A stretch of DNA of 64,000 nt from Deinococcus sp. QL22 (lineage in GTDB: Bacteria > Deinococcota > Deinococci > Deinococcales > Deinococcaceae), in contig NZ_CP097155.1 of assembly GCF_023370075.1 (NCBI RefSeq), forward strand, positions 137,407-201,406, read 5' to 3'. A model generated the notes under the pieces. It did no database searches. It worked only from the letters and a program-made list of their open reading frames with translations, and was not told the DNA's origin. The position numbers were made by a program, and so were the translations under genes. The number at the start of each line of letters is the position of its first letter. Position 1 is the stretch's first letter. Shown here piece after piece: positions 26,216 through 36,444 of this stretch.

Positions 26216-28993
26216 TCAGTACCTCCAGCTCACGAGAGGATCGGTGGTGGCCGCGCGGGCTTCCCCTGGTCCTTCGAAGCGGTAGGTGAGGTTTGTTTCA
26301 CCTGCATTCAAGTTAGCCGTGAGGCTATTGCGCCCTTCTTTCAAGGTCGCGCCTACGGGCAGGGGATCGGTCAGCACGAAGTTGGGCAGAGCGTTGGGCG
26401 AGGTGATTTTGAGGTTCACGATGTAGCCGCCCGTGACTGACATCACCTGTTTTTCGACCCGCACAGCGCCTGCGATCAGGACCGTCCGGCGGACCACGTT
26501 GATGTCGCCGCTCAGCGGGGCTAGCGGGAAATCCACGCTGGTCAGGCCGCGCACATGCACGGTCTGGGTACCGCTCAGGTCGCTGTCGGCAGCCACTTTA
26601 AGGGGTGGGTAAGGCGTGGTGTTGGGATCGAGACGGAAGGCTTGGGTGCCGTACTGCACGTTGGCGAAATGATAGCGGCCATTTTTGTCGGTCAGCGCCA
26701 GGCGGCCTCCAGCCATGATGATGCGGGCACGGTCTACCGGCGTATCGAAGCCTTCCTCATACAGACCGTTGCGGTTGCGGTCGATATACACCATCCCCAG
26801 AACGTCGCCCAGCGGCGCAAACTTCAGAGGGTCGAGGCGGGTGCTGGCTTCGGCAGTGTTGCTGGCAATGGCCCGGTTGGGGCCACCTGCACCGTTGCCG
26901 ATTACTTCTACGGTATTGATCAGGTTTCCGGTCGCCTGCGGAGTCACGCGGGTGGCGTAGGTCAGCACGATTTCGCTGTTGGCCGGAATGACAGCCACAG
27001 GCCATTTCAGGCTGCTCTCTGCCGTTGGGTCACCGTAGGTAGCTCCGGCCAGCGTGGTGGTGCCTGTGATGTACTCCAGACCCACGGGAAGCTTATCGCT
27101 GATGATGGCGTTCACAATATCGGTGGTGGGCGACAGGTTACGAATCCGCAGCGTGTAGGTCAGGCGGTCACCGTAAGTCGCGACTTTGGCGTTCACTTCT
27201 TTGGTGATGATCAGGCGCGCGCTCCACACGGGCGTTTTGACCTCATTGCTGGCAACCGGCGCGGGTAACTCGCTGCTCACCAGATTGAAGATGTTCTTCA
27301 GTTCCTCGCCGTCAATGGCGCGGGTAGAGACCAGCGTCTCCATTGTCAGGGTGCGGGTTTCGCCGGGCTGTAGTGTACCCAGTGTCCAGGTCACGGCCTG
27401 TGTGCCTGCTGCACCTGCCACCACGCCGCCGTCAGAAGCTTTCACAAAATCGGTATGTGCCGGAACCGGATCACTGATCACCACGTTGGTCAACGGGCGG
27501 GTGTAGGGATTGCGCACTGACAGGGTGTAGGTCATGTTGTCCCCAGTCGCCACCGTGACGTTGACAGCCACCGAACTGGATTTGACCAATTCGGGCAGGC
27601 CGCCTTCTACGCTGGCGATCAGGTCGCGGGTCTGATTGCTGGTGCTCCGGTCACCCTTCACGGTCAACAGGGCTTCGAGCGGCCCGGCCTGCGCGGGGGT
27701 GTAGCACACCCGCACAAAGGCGGTCTGGCCCGGATCGAGCAGCAGGGGCTGCACCAATGGGCCGCCACTGGCATTCAGGAATTCAGCTTTGGCTGCGCCC
27801 TGCGGGTAAGTCACGGTGACGGTAAAGTTGTCGCGCACATCGCCCGTGTTCTTAACGGTATGGTCAAAGCAGACCACTTGCCCTACCACGGCGAGAGGCC
27901 TGCTTTGGCTGTCGGCAGGCGTACCTTCGGGCGCTTCTGGGTTGCTTTCTGGCCCGATGATGACAGCGGGCAGGTAACGCACGTCGGCGGTGGCGGTGCC
28001 GCTGGCCTGCTTGCCCCCAGTGGTCGCGGTCGCCACGTTGGGAATCATGCGGTTTTCGGCGGTCGGCCCGGCCAGCATCCGGAAGCTGAGGCTCAGACGA
28101 GCGCCTGCCTGAAGTGTTGGTACCCGAATCCGCACGCCGCGCACTTGGGCGGGTTCGGTGGCCTGCCAAGTGGTGCTGTCTGCGCTGTATTCCAGCACGG
28201 TATCGGCCACATTGTTGCCGACCCTGGCGCTGCCTGCCACAAAACTTAGGCCCAGTGCCAGTTGATCCGTCAGAAGATCGGTCAAGACAACTTCGCGGCT
28301 CTCACCTTGACCGCCGTTCACCGTATTCACTGTCACTGTGGTTTCGGTCCCGGGGCGGACCAATGCAGGAGAGAAGCTCTTCTCCACGGCCAGTTCGGGT
28401 GGCGGTCCCACCGTAATGCGGCTCACGTTGTCGGCATCGGCAACGCCGTTACAAGAGCCGATCAGGTTGACGAAGGCCTCCCCGCGTGCGCTTTCGGCCG
28501 TGCTGACCACAACCAGCAGATTGGCGCTCCCATCGGCAGGCAGATCCACGCTGCTGATCGTGGGCTCATTGGCGTTTAGAACGCCGTTGTTATTGAGATC
28601 GTGGTGTACAGCCAGCACAGGCGTAAAAGCGCTGGCGGTTTCGACTTGGGCGACCACACCCAAGGTTGCCGCTGCGTTTCCTGCATTGACGAGGGTGTAC
28701 TTCAGGGCCGCGGTCTCCCCGGGCAGCAGTGTGGTGCTTTGCCCGGGTGCAAGTACCGAGCCATTGGGCGCAATGCTCACTGCGCACAGGGCCTGCACGG
28801 TGGCTGTGACCAGATTGCTCTGGGCCGTCGTGGGACCGCCTGGCACCAGCGGCTCATACAAGGCCGTAGCAATGTTGGTGATCTTGGTTCCGGCGGGCGT
28901 CCCGGCAGCGTTGGCCCACTGGTTGCCTGCACACGCACTAAGCGCCAGCAGAGCAGACATCAGTTGGAGAGGTGGAGAGGGCAAGTAGCTCAC
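26216..28993 (-). CDS. DUF11/SdrD-B-like secreted protein, about 925 aa
   Basis: Start chosen at GTG 28993, since GAGGAG lies about 12 nt upstream; an in-frame ATG at 29059 would place that GAGGAG inside the gene. A hydrophobic N-terminus ([18 protein letters not shown]) contains LSAC, a possible lipobox. Then [15 protein letters not shown] and several DUF11 modules ([52 protein letters not shown]). Around residues 735-800 is an SdrD-B-like module: [20 protein letters not shown] then [13 protein letters not shown], the Ca-binding pattern of surface adhesins. Followed 1 nt later by the barrel gene. Probably a surface or envelope filament component. Confidence 0.8.
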   Translation of the reverse strand: MSYLPSPPLQLMSALLALSACAGNQWANAAGTPAGTKITNIATALYEPLVPGGPTTAQSNLVTATVQALCAVSIAPNGSVLAPGQSTTLLPGETAALKYTLVNAGNAAATLGVVAQVETASAFTPVLAVHHDLNNNGVLNANEPTISSVDLPADGSANLLVVVSTAESARGEAFVNLIGSCNGVADADNVSRITVGPPPELAVEKSFSPALVRPGTETTVTVNTVNGGQGESREVVLTDLLTDQLALGLSFVAGSARVGNNVADTVLEYSADSTTWQATEPAQVRGVRIRVPTLQAGARLSLSFRMLAGPTAENRMIPNVATATTGGKQASGTATADVRYLPAVIIGPESNPEAPEGTPADSQSRPLAVVGQVVCFDHTVKNTGDVRDNFTVTVTYPQGAAKAEFLNASGGPLVQPLLLDPGQTAFVRVCYTPAQAGPLEALLTVKGDRSTSNQTRDLIASVEGGLPELVKSSSVAVNVTVATGDNMTYTLSVRNPYTRPLTNVVISDPVPAHTDFVKASDGGVVAGAAGTQAVTWTLGTLQPGETRTLTMETLVSTRAIDGEELKNIFNLVSSELPAPVASNEVKTPVWSARLIITKEVNAKVATYGDRLTYTLRIRNLSPTTDIVNAIISDKLPVGLEYITGTTTLAGATYGDPTAESSLKWPVAVIPANSEIVLTYATRVTPQATGNLINTVEVIGNGAGGPNRAIASNTAEASTRLDPLKFAPLGDVLGMVYIDRNRNGLYEEGFDTPVDRARIIMAGGRLALTDKNGRYHFANVQYGTQAFRLDPNTTPYPPLKVAADSDLSGTQTVHVRGLTSVDFPLAPLSGDINVVRRTVLIAGAVRVEKQVMSVTGGYIVNLKITSPNALPNFVLTDPLPVGATLKEGRNSLTANLNAGETNLTYRFEGPGEARAATTDPLVSWRY

Positions 28994-29256
28994 GATCGTT
29001 ATGTTCTCCTCGGTGAAAAGGGGCAAAGAAGCTTGTGGACGGTGAAATTGGGAATTCAAAGAAGGTCTAAAATTTTGTGGTACCCCAAAATTGCTGTGAG
29101 ATCAGCAGAAGTCGCTGCACGTCTTCGACTGCGCTGGAGCGGTGCTGACCTCTCCCTGACAGCGCGGTGAACCCGGAGCAGGGGCTACATACACGCTGCC
29201 CACGGGTTAAGAACTGATGCGCCCCACTTCCACAGGACGCACCAGGGAAAAACGGC

Positions 29257-31593
29257 TTACTTGACGGTGGTGGTGATGTCGAGCGTGATGGTCGCGCTGC
29301 CGGGGAGAACATCCGCTACCGTGATGGTGCCACTGTTGTCGGTGTCGATGGCAACCGTGAGGCCACCTGCAGCGACAGCCGCAGCAGTAGGAACCGCGCT
29401 GCTAAAGCTTGCCCCGCTGTTGGTGCTGTAGTAAGGGGTCATGCTGGCCAGAGCAGGCGTCTGACCACCGAATCCAGTGAGCGTCACGCTGGCTGTAACG
29501 AAGTTGGTGTACGTGAAGGCCGTGTTCGCGCTGCTGTCGACCAGTTTGAAGTTGAAGATCGAGGCGTTGTAACTGTTGGTGGCCACGATCCTGTACTTCA
29601 GGGTATCGCCGGGCAAAGGAGTGGCGTTGGCAGTGCTGTAAGCACCACTGTTGACAGCCTGCGTCTTGACCATGGTGATGGTGCCAGTGCTGCCTATCTT
29701 GAGCTGATCGTTGGTGTCGGTGTAACTGGAGTTGCTGAAGTTGCTCACGATAGGTTGGTTCAGGACAGGGTTGGGATTCAAGCCAATGGTACCCGTGGTG
29801 GCCTTGGCATTGTTAGGAACGTCAACGACGGCGTACACGGTAAGTGTGGTGTTGGCTCCCACGACGTTTGTGATGAAGTTGCCTGCCGTGTCAGTCGATA
29901 CGGCGGCGCCGCTGGCGTAGACATAACGGACCGGCACATCGACGGAACTGCCGTCGTTCAGGAAGATTTTTACGGTGCTCTTGGTCAGGGTGTACGTGTC
30001 GTTGTACTGACCGGTGTTCTTGATGTCCATCGGGAAGATGGCGGTCGGATCACTCGCTGGGTTTGTTGTTGGTGCGCCACTGGCCGGGACACCGGGAACA
30101 GCAGTCGTACCGGGGACAACGACCTGCGCGGTATTTCCAGGGCCAATCAACGAAGGATCAGGGTGAGGGGTTGCCGAGTCGCCGAACAGCAGGCCAGGAG
30201 GCAAGATGGTATCCGTCGAGAAGGTGTCGGCCTTCGTGGGCGCGGTCCCCTTGTTGGTGGAGCTGAGGCCGACAGGCACGGGAATACTGACTGGATCAGC
30301 ATTGGCAACCAACGCTTGGTCCGGGTAAGTCACGACCGTGCGGTACTGCACGTCGCTTCCTGAGATCACGCTCACGCTCGGGTAGGCCACGCTCCCCCCC
30401 GGTGCGGTGGTCATGGTCAGGGGTGCGCCGGTGCTGCTCAGGAACTGCACCGTGTAGCCAGGAACGTACCCAGAGGTACCCACGGTCCCGACAGCCGAAA
30501 CTGTGTACACGCCAGCGCTGGTCGGGGTTCCGCCGATGGGCAGGCCGGTGGCTGGATCGGTGGGGAAAATCTGAATGACGTCGGTGACTGCACCACCATT
30601 GCGTACGTTGTTGTTGAACGTGACCTGTGTGACACCCGCGGGTGGGTAAGCGAACTGGTCGTTCCCCGATATCGCAATTGAGGTGATCGGCGTGGTGCCC
30701 CCAGGAGTGGGCGTGGTGCCTGTAGGGGGGTTTGGATCCTGGTAGCCAGGTGTCGTGGGGTCGCTGGGGACCGTGGGTGTTCCTGGCGCGCTGGGGGGGT
30801 TGTTCGGATCCGCGGGTGGGGTACCAGGCGTGGTCGGCGGTATCAGCACAGGCGAAAGGGGAGTGATGGGCGCTGCGGGGGGAGTAATGATCGGGGCGTA
30901 GATTGTGGCGCGGGTAAATTGCAAGTCGCTGTTGACAGGGGCTACAGCGGGTGGGTTGATGTTATCCCTTTCGTCTTTAGCGACGTAAGGCGTTGTAACG
31001 ACGGTAGTGTCGGGAAGTGTAGTGCTAATGGTGCCCGCTGCCGAGGTGCCGTGAGGGCTGGTTGAATAGGTGGTTCCTGCGACAGCAGACATCGGGACGG
31101 TGAGGCGCTGCACGATGTCCACCTGACCACCGTTGGGAATCGTGACCAAGGTGATTGGCGTCGTGAAGCTCGTGTCGCTGGCCAAGTAGTAGACGACGCT
31201 GGCAGGTGCGTTGGCTGTGCCTGTGGAATCAGCGGCCAAGTTCACCACGAAGTTGTCGATGTTGCCGTTGTTCACCACTGTATACGGTGTGGTCACTGTG
31301 CTGCCGGGGAGGACATTGGCCTTGTCGTAGCTCGTGGCGGGGGTCGTGGCCGTATTGCCGTCTAGGCTGCCGTCGGTGTACACGATGTCGAAGGCAGCAA
31401 TCGCATTGACCGTGCTGTAGACGAAGTTTGAGGTTATTGGGGTCGCTGGGGTGCCGGGGACGTCGGGATTGTCGAAGGTGGCCTGCGCAACGTTCTGGAT
31501 GGTGGTGCCAGCGGTAGTGCCAGCAGTAGCGGCAGCAGCGGAACCGGCGGCAAGTGCGGCCATGAGTGCGATCAAACGGGAATTCATGTTCAT
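29257..31593 (-). CDS. secreted DUF11-like surface protein with Pro-rich linker, 778 aa
   Basis: ATG 31593 with AAGGAG 6 nt upstream. Signal peptide (MNMNSRLIALMAALAAG, Ala-rich). Residues 25-230 and 310-778 carry beta-sandwich repeats (TIQNVAQATFDNPDVPGTP, TTPYTVVNNGNIDNFVVNL, IFPMDIKNTGQYNDTYTL). Between them (about 232-300) is an extended Pro/Thr linker (PPTTPGTPPADPNNPPSAPG). Extremely poor in charged residues and free of Cys. This composition fits a self-assembling or envelope-layer protein. First large gene of the cluster. A 198-263 nt gap separates it from the next gene. Confidence 0.8.
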   Translation of the reverse strand: MNMNSRLIALMAALAAGSAAAATAGTTAGTTIQNVAQATFDNPDVPGTPATPITSNFVYSTVNAIAAFDIVYTDGSLDGNTATTPATSYDKANVLPGSTVTTPYTVVNNGNIDNFVVNLAADSTGTANAPASVVYYLASDTSFTTPITLVTIPNGGQVDIVQRLTVPMSAVAGTTYSTSPHGTSAAGTISTTLPDTTVVTTPYVAKDERDNINPPAVAPVNSDLQFTRATIYAPIITPPAAPITPLSPVLIPPTTPGTPPADPNNPPSAPGTPTVPSDPTTPGYQDPNPPTGTTPTPGGTTPITSIAISGNDQFAYPPAGVTQVTFNNNVRNGGAVTDVIQIFPTDPATGLPIGGTPTSAGVYTVSAVGTVGTSGYVPGYTVQFLSSTGAPLTMTTAPGGSVAYPSVSVISGSDVQYRTVVTYPDQALVANADPVSIPVPVGLSSTNKGTAPTKADTFSTDTILPPGLLFGDSATPHPDPSLIGPGNTAQVVVPGTTAVPGVPASGAPTTNPASDPTAIFPMDIKNTGQYNDTYTLTKSTVKIFLNDGSSVDVPVRYVYASGAAVSTDTAGNFITNVVGANTTLTVYAVVDVPNNAKATTGTIGLNPNPVLNQPIVSNFSNSSYTDTNDQLKIGSTGTITMVKTQAVNSGAYSTANATPLPGDTLKYRIVATNSYNASIFNFKLVDSSANTAFTYTNFVTASVTLTGFGGQTPALASMTPYYSTNSGASFSSAVPTAAAVAAGGLTVAIDTDNSGTITVADVLPGSATITLDITTTVK

Positions 31594-31821
31594 GCGGTGC
31601 TCCTTGAGAGGGCGGCGGGAATCTGCAAGTGATGTGGCGTCAAGTGGTCAAAATGTGGAGGAGAAAGGTTTAAAGTTAGACTTTTATAAGATTTACCCTG
31701 GCCACATCGGGTACTCACCTTAATTACAGCGTTTCTGATTGGTACTGACGTTTCTCTGACTGGGGTCTTTAGGAACTGGGGAGAGGCAGGCCAAGGAAGG
31801 TAGTTCTTGGTCCTGATGGGG

Positions 31822-32334
31822 TCAATTGACCTGAATACGAAAACCAACTTTCTGTTCTTTGCCTGATTCGATACGGGGCAAGATCCAGAGGACGTTGGTG
31901 TACTCGGCAGGCTTGACTTCCACCTCTTTCTTCAGGCTTTTGCCGTTCTCCATCACTGTGATGGTCTTTTTGAGGGGCGCTGCGGCATAGGTTTTGCCGC
32001 CGTCGATGGAATACTCAGCCTTGGCCGTTTCTGCCATGTTCATAGCAGTTTCGGGCTTCAGGTATGTCGTGCCTTTAGGCACAGGCAGACGCACCATGAC
32101 ATTGGTCAGCGCTTTGCCACTCGTATTGCGGGCAGTGATGAACTGGCTTAGAACGTCACCGGGACCCACGCCTTTGGGATTGGCAACAAGTTGCTCGGTG
32201 GCTTTGCCATCCACCATTACCGTACGCACCAGTGCTTGGGCGAGGGTCAGGGTCAGAGGAATGGCAACTTGGGCCAGGGCAACACTGCTGAGTAATGCTC
32301 CAGTCAGCAGCACCAGTAAGGAATAACTTCTCAT
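31822..32334 (-). CDS. secreted protein with DUF11-like domain, 170 aa
   Basis: ATG 32334 with AGGAG 6 nt upstream. Signal peptide RSYSLLVLLTGALLSSVALA. One DUF11-like module: VGPGDVLSQFITARNTSGKA, LTNVMVRLPVPKGTTYLKP, YSIDGGKTYAAAPLK, ending with NVLWILPRIESGKEQKVGFR. Rich in Lys unlike the larger downstream proteins. Looks like a periplasmic or surface helper, possibly a pilot or chaperone for the DUF11 assembly encoded downstream (inference from position only). Confidence 0.8.
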   Translation of the reverse strand: MRSYSLLVLLTGALLSSVALAQVAIPLTLTLAQALVRTVMVDGKATEQLVANPKGVGPGDVLSQFITARNTSGKALTNVMVRLPVPKGTTYLKPETAMNMAETAKAEYSIDGGKTYAAAPLKKTITVMENGKSLKKEVEVKPAEYTNVLWILPRIESGKEQKVGFRIQVN

Positions 32335-32423
32335 GACAGCTCCTTGAATGAGCGAGGGTAAGACGAAAACAGCGACCAATCGGTAAGGCCAGCCGACTCA
32401 GGAGGACGGCGACTTCGTCCAGA

Positions 32424-32438
32424 GTAATGAGATACTCA
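32424..32438. promoter_or_regulatory. perfect inverted repeat upstream of the DUF11 cluster
   Basis: AATGAG (32424-32429) and CTCATT (32433-32438) separated by 3 nt, 90 nt before the ATG at 32334, next to a TTATAT-like -10 on the minus strand. Possible operator. Confidence 0.35.
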
Positions 32439-32700
32439 TTCCATATAACTTACAGATGAAGTTGACCGTTTCCTGGTAATCGTTCCTGATTCTGAATCTT
32501 AGCTAGTTTGTATATAATTACAGTTCCCATTAAATCCTAAAATCAATTAACGCCTGACAAAAAACCGCACGATTATTTAATCAGTACTTTAAGCTCACAC
32601 GATCGAAAAAACTATTATTGGGCCAAGTACTTAAAGAGTGGAAGATTGATGCTAACTGGATAGGAGATCTATCTTTCATTCCCTTTGACGCATAGTTGAG
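32439..32700. other. AT-rich intergenic region
   Basis: Markedly AT-rich (for example TTTGTATATAATTACAG and CAATTAACGCCTGAC) compared with the surrounding DNA. No gene recognised. It is the upstream region of the DUF11 cluster, so promoters or nucleoid-protein sites are plausible. Confidence 0.4.
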
Positions 32701-32769
32701 CCACGCCTGCCAGCGCGTCATCAATGAACGGAAGCGTACTCACTAGACCTCTTACGAAAGTCATGACTG

Positions 32770-33115
32770 ACATGACCGGGTCAGGTTGCAGAGCGCCGCA
32801 ATGAGTTGAACGCGAAGGGCGAACCGACGACGCCGATGGTGGTATGTCCCCTTCAGCACGCGAAAAACCTTCATGCAGCGGATGACATGCCGGGTGCCCT
32901 GCCGGGTACGGGCGAGCACGCGATTTTCCTGACGCTATTCGGCGGAGAGGGGCGACGCTCGCGTCGCCTGATGGATCGTGATGGCAGGCCTGTGGTTTCT
33001 CCACAGGCCCTGATATCCGGCATCCCCGATCAGGGCCGTCTCGTGAGGAGACCGCCTGCCCGACTGACGGAACAGTGTCAGATCATGAACGGCTCCAGCG
33101 CTCGTGGCGGTGCCG
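32770..33115 (-). pseudogene. IS5-family transposase, C-terminal fragment
   Basis: Minus strand reads AVHDLTLFRQSGRRSPHET then ALIGDAGYQGLWR, an in-frame TAG where a Gln would be expected, and then RQENRVLARTRQ, RCMKVFRVLKGTYHHRRRRF and LRVQLIAALCNLT. This is the end of an IS5-group DDE transposase (second Asp in GDAGYQG; final helix of the catalytic core). No N-terminal half or terminal repeats are found. Confidence 0.7.
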
Positions 33116-33175
33116 GTTCTGGCAACTTATTGGTACTCCGTTGACTCTTGAGAAGAATGCCCTTGTGGACGGCAT

Positions 33176-33745
33176 TCACGTGACATAGAGAGACAGGGGC
33201 TGTCCCTGCCCAACTTGCCTGAGCAACGCGAGCAGCGTCTTGGGTGGCTCAGCCGTCGTGAAGGCACGCCACGCTCTCCACATCCAGACAAAAGGTTCCA
33301 AATAACAGCGGACGCGGCGAAGAGTGGCGCTCCAGGTCGGCGGCTGTTCAGCCGCCGCTGAGGGTGGGTGATCGTCGTGTGGCTTTGTCGTGGGATGGTC
33401 ATCCGTCGGCTGTGCCGCCTCCCAATACAAGAAACAGAACGCGACGCAGACGAGGTTCCAGTGGCGTCGGAGGGCTAAGTCTGAGCGGGCCTGACAGTGT
33501 GTCCAGCCTAAATGCTGCTTGACCTCGCGGTAGGCCTGTTCAATTCGAGGCCGCCGGGCATAGAGCAAAGCAATCTCCAACAGCGTCGCTGGCGGCGTCT
33601 TGGCGTGCCACACCATCGTGTCCTGGTCATCCGTCCGCAGATGAGAAATCAGGTATTCCGTGCGCTCTTCCGGCAACGCCACCGGATCTGGCGTAACCAC
33701 AATCAGCCGAAAGGTCTGGTGCGGCCCAAAGGGGCCGCCCTGAAG
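33176..33745 (-). pseudogene. IS701-family transposase, C-terminal fragment
   Basis: Minus strand encodes GPHQTFRLIVVTPDPVALPE, TEYLISHLRTDD, IALLYARRPRIEQAYREVKQ, HLGWTHCQARSDLALRRHW and a Pro-rich tail ending LSLYVT. This is the C-terminal half of an IS701-type transposase, including the region of the final catalytic Glu (IEQAYREVKQ). The N-terminal half is missing; the frame upstream (33745-33958) belongs to other debris. An IS3-type end (GTGCCCCCTAAAAACTGGAC) lies at the junction near 33748-33768. Confidence 0.7.
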
Positions 33746-33849
33746 TGGAGTGCCCCCTAAAAACTGGACGGCGTGAAGTAGAGACCAAGGCTCGCCATCC
33801 CCGCCCTGATTTGTCAGGCTGGAAGACGAGGAGACGTGCAGTTCTGGGA

Positions 33850-34001
33850 AGTTGCTGCCAGAGGCCAACAAAGGCCAACCTTCTCCAGCCTCCCCGAACG
33901 AGCGTTTCCGCCTTGACCAGAAGAAAAAATGAGAAACAAGCGTTCCAGACATGGCCACCCCTGCCCTCGCAGACCCAACCCCGAATTAAGGCAACACAAC
34001 C
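33850..34001 (+). mobile_element. 3' end of an IS6-type element
   Basis: The plus strand encodes a tail (EKQAFQTWPPLPSQTQ) similar to the C-terminal piece of the 11217-12026 element and ends with AAGGCAACACAACC (33988-34001), the same terminal repeat. The rest of the element is absent. Confidence 0.55.
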
Positions 34002-34077
34002 GAGTAGACCAGCGGTAGCGACGCTGCGGAAGAGCCATCCCTTGCCGGATTAGGCCCGCTCATGCAACAGTAATGGT

Positions 34078-34650
34078 ATGAAGAAATTGTTGCTGGGCCT
34101 GGTCGGACTGAGCGCAGCGTTGGCAAGTTGCGGAGTTGGGGTCGCACCTGATGGGAGTGGCGATGGACGCGTGTCTCAACTCCGCACTGAATACCGCTTA
34201 GGAACCACTGGGCCATTCATCGGCTGCGACAATGTCGATAATGCGGTGGGGAGTACGCAGGTTTCAGTCTACTTTAGTGTCAGCGGGGGCGTGCAGTCGG
34301 TGGACGTAGGACTTCGTGGGAATACCAACAACACCTATGACGGCAACTACAACTCAACTGTTTCTGGAAGCCAATTGGCTTCATTGGGCGGGAACAGCTT
34401 CCGACTCACCTTTGACGCGAACCCAGCAACCGGGGGCTTCCTGCCTCAAGCTATTGTTGTCACTCCCGTTCGTGACCGCGTCAAGCTCGTGACCGCCACA
34501 AATAAGTCTGGGAGCTTCTACGCTGCTCTCAATGTCAATACGGGGAGCGCCACTTATGGTTTTACCAGCCGATTTATTACCGCTGGGCAAGGCAATGTCG
34601 ATGTATATAGCAACTGCACAGTTCAAAGTGTCACCAACGAAGACGTTTAA
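34078..34650 (+). CDS. lipoprotein, 190 aa
   Basis: ATG 34078 starts MKKLLLGLVGLSAALASCGV; LASC is a lipobox, so the mature protein begins at Cys19 and is lipid-anchored. The rest is beta-rich with Gly/Ser/Asn (VSVYFSVSGGVQSVDVGLRG, FYAALNVNTGSATYGF) and two further cysteines (FIGCDNVD and SNCTVQ) that may form a disulfide. No enzymatic motif. A good terminator follows at 34665. Not recognised beyond lipoprotein; it lies at the border of the insertion-sequence debris but is intact. Confidence 0.75.
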   Translation: MKKLLLGLVGLSAALASCGVGVAPDGSGDGRVSQLRTEYRLGTTGPFIGCDNVDNAVGSTQVSVYFSVSGGVQSVDVGLRGNTNNTYDGNYNSTVSGSQLASLGGNSFRLTFDANPATGGFLPQAIVVTPVRDRVKLVTATNKSGSFYAALNVNTGSATYGFTSRFITAGQGNVDVYSNCTVQSVTNEDV

Positions 34651-34664
34651 ATTTTTCAACTAAC

Positions 34665-34693
34665 GAAGGCCGCCTCTCATCAGGGTGGCCTTC
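34665..34693 (+). terminator. intrinsic terminator of the lipoprotein gene
   Basis: GAAGGCC (34665-34671) pairs with GGCCTTC (34687-34693), with further CC/GG pairing inside, 15 nt after the stop. Confidence 0.7.
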
Positions 34694-34810
34694 TCCTCTT
34701 CTCACACTTACCCAACAGGCTCCCCTGCACGTCAGCCCAACTCTAGCTCTTGGCTGAATCTTTGCCGTCTGGTTAGGTCACGTGCGTCATACTGGAACGG
34801 CGGAGGTTCC

Positions 34811-36403
34811 ATGAACCCACTTCAAGTCTGCTCTGCCGTTCTCCTCACCGCGCTTTTGGCTCCCCTGGCGCACGCCCAGACCCCCGTCTCCATCCAGATC
34901 AGCCAAGGCCCCGTCGTCGGCCAGCAGACAGACACCCGCCGCTTCCTGGGCCTGCCTTACGCGGCCGCACCCGTTGGCCCTCTGCGCTGGAAATCGCCCC
35001 AGCCTGCCCCCTCCTGGACGACTCCACGGCAGGCCACGCAGTTCGGTGCGGACTGCCTCCAAACCGTGCTGGCGCTCTTCGCCCTCCCGGGAGAAACGCC
35101 GGGCACCGTCAAGGGTCAGGAAGACTGCCTGACCTTGAACGTCTATACCCCCAAGGACGCCACACGGCAGAGTGCTCTGCCCGTCATGGTCTGGATTCAC
35201 GGCGGGGCTTACACGGCCGGCTCCAGTGCTGGCTACGACGGCGCTGCACTGGCCCGGAAGTATGGCGTGGTGGTCGTGACCCTCAATTACCGGTTGGGCG
35301 CGTTGGGATGGCTGTCGCTTCCCGCCCTGAGTGCCGAAGCGGGCGGCCAGTCCGGCAACTACGGACTCCAGGATCAACAGGCGGCCCTGCGCTGGGTGCA
35401 GGCCAACATCGGGGCCTTCGGCGGCGACCCGGCCAAGGTGACCATCGCCGGAGAGTCGGCAGGCGGCATGAGCGGTTGCGCCCACCTGGCCTCACCCGAG
35501 TCCGCCGGGCTGTTCCGGGGCGTGATCATCCAGAGCGGCCTGTGCACCAGTCCGGGCAACGCGGTCACGCTGACGCAGGCAGAAGCTCGCAACTCCCGCT
35601 ACGTCACCAACCTCGGCTGCCAAGTCACGGATCTGGCCTGCCTGCGGGCCATCGATCCTCAAAAGCTGCTGTCCACCAAAGTGCCCGGCCTGCGGCCCGC
35701 CAGCGCCTTGGTCTGGTCACCCGTGTACGGGGCGGGCATGCTGCCCCTGCAACTGCGCGACGCCTTCGAGAGCGGGCGGTTCAACCGGGTGCCCGTCATG
35801 AACGGAACCAACCACGACGAGGGGCGGCTGTTCGTCTCGGTGGCCTCTCCCAGCGGCAAACCCATCAGCCCGGTGCTGTATTGGGGCGGCGCGGGGTTGA
35901 CGGTCGGCGTGGCGAACACCAGCCGGGCGCTCGCCCGCTATCCCTACCGCCGCTACGGCACGCCTGCTCTGGCGTTTGCCACGCTGTTTACAGATGCCGT
36001 CTTTAGCTGCACCGCCCTGCGGGTCAATCAGGCGCTCTCAAAGCATGTCCCGGTGTATGCCTTCGAGTTCAACGATCCGCAGGCCGCTACCCTGCTCAAG
36101 TCGCCCAGCGACCTGCCTGGACTGGGTTCGCACCATTCCAGTTCGCTGGCCTATGCCTTCCAGGCCCCAGTGATCGGTCTTTCCGATCCGGCCCTGTTCA
36201 CGTCCGCCCAGCGCCAACTCTCGGACGCCTTCAGCGGCGCGTGGATGGCCTTCGTCAAGACGGGAACGCCTGATTCGGCTTGGAACCGTTTTGCCACTGC
36301 TCAGGGCAACGTGCAGGTCTTTACGCCTACCGGCGTGCAGACAAGCCTGAACTTTGCCAAAGACCATCAATGCGAGTATTGGCTGCCCCTAAATCTGCAA
36401 TGA
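34811..36403 (+). CDS. carboxylesterase type B, secreted, 530 aa
   Basis: ATG 34811 with GGAGG 5 nt upstream. Signal peptide QVCSAVLLTALLAPLAHAQ. Alpha/beta hydrolase of the type B esterase / para-nitrobenzyl esterase family: RRFLGLPYAAAPVGPLRW (family signature), EDCLTLNVYTP (second signature), oxyanion-hole HGGAYTAGS, nucleophile Ser in GESAGGMSG, acid Glu in GTNHDEGRLF, and catalytic His in LPGLGSHHSS. Length is typical. Hydrolyses carboxylic esters in the periplasm or outside; the natural substrate cannot be told. The next gene follows after 41 nt and both are secreted, so they may be cotranscribed. Confidence 0.9.
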   Translation: MNPLQVCSAVLLTALLAPLAHAQTPVSIQISQGPVVGQQTDTRRFLGLPYAAAPVGPLRWKSPQPAPSWTTPRQATQFGADCLQTVLALFALPGETPGTVKGQEDCLTLNVYTPKDATRQSALPVMVWIHGGAYTAGSSAGYDGAALARKYGVVVVTLNYRLGALGWLSLPALSAEAGGQSGNYGLQDQQAALRWVQANIGAFGGDPAKVTIAGESAGGMSGCAHLASPESAGLFRGVIIQSGLCTSPGNAVTLTQAEARNSRYVTNLGCQVTDLACLRAIDPQKLLSTKVPGLRPASALVWSPVYGAGMLPLQLRDAFESGRFNRVPVMNGTNHDEGRLFVSVASPSGKPISPVLYWGGAGLTVGVANTSRALARYPYRRYGTPALAFATLFTDAVFSCTALRVNQALSKHVPVYAFEFNDPQAATLLKSPSDLPGLGSHHSSSLAYAFQAPVIGLSDPALFTSAQRQLSDAFSGAWMAFVKTGTPDSAWNRFATAQGNVQVFTPTGVQTSLNFAKDHQCEYWLPLNLQ

Positions 36404-36444
36404 GGGGCGTCGGTAGACGCCCTGCTCTCCCCCTGAGGTGACCC

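Noticed and set aside
33748..33768. IS3-type terminal repeat (GTGCCCCCTAAAAACTGGAC).
   Set aside because: Resembles an IS3 end, but no partner end or transposase is near, so it is not listed as an element.
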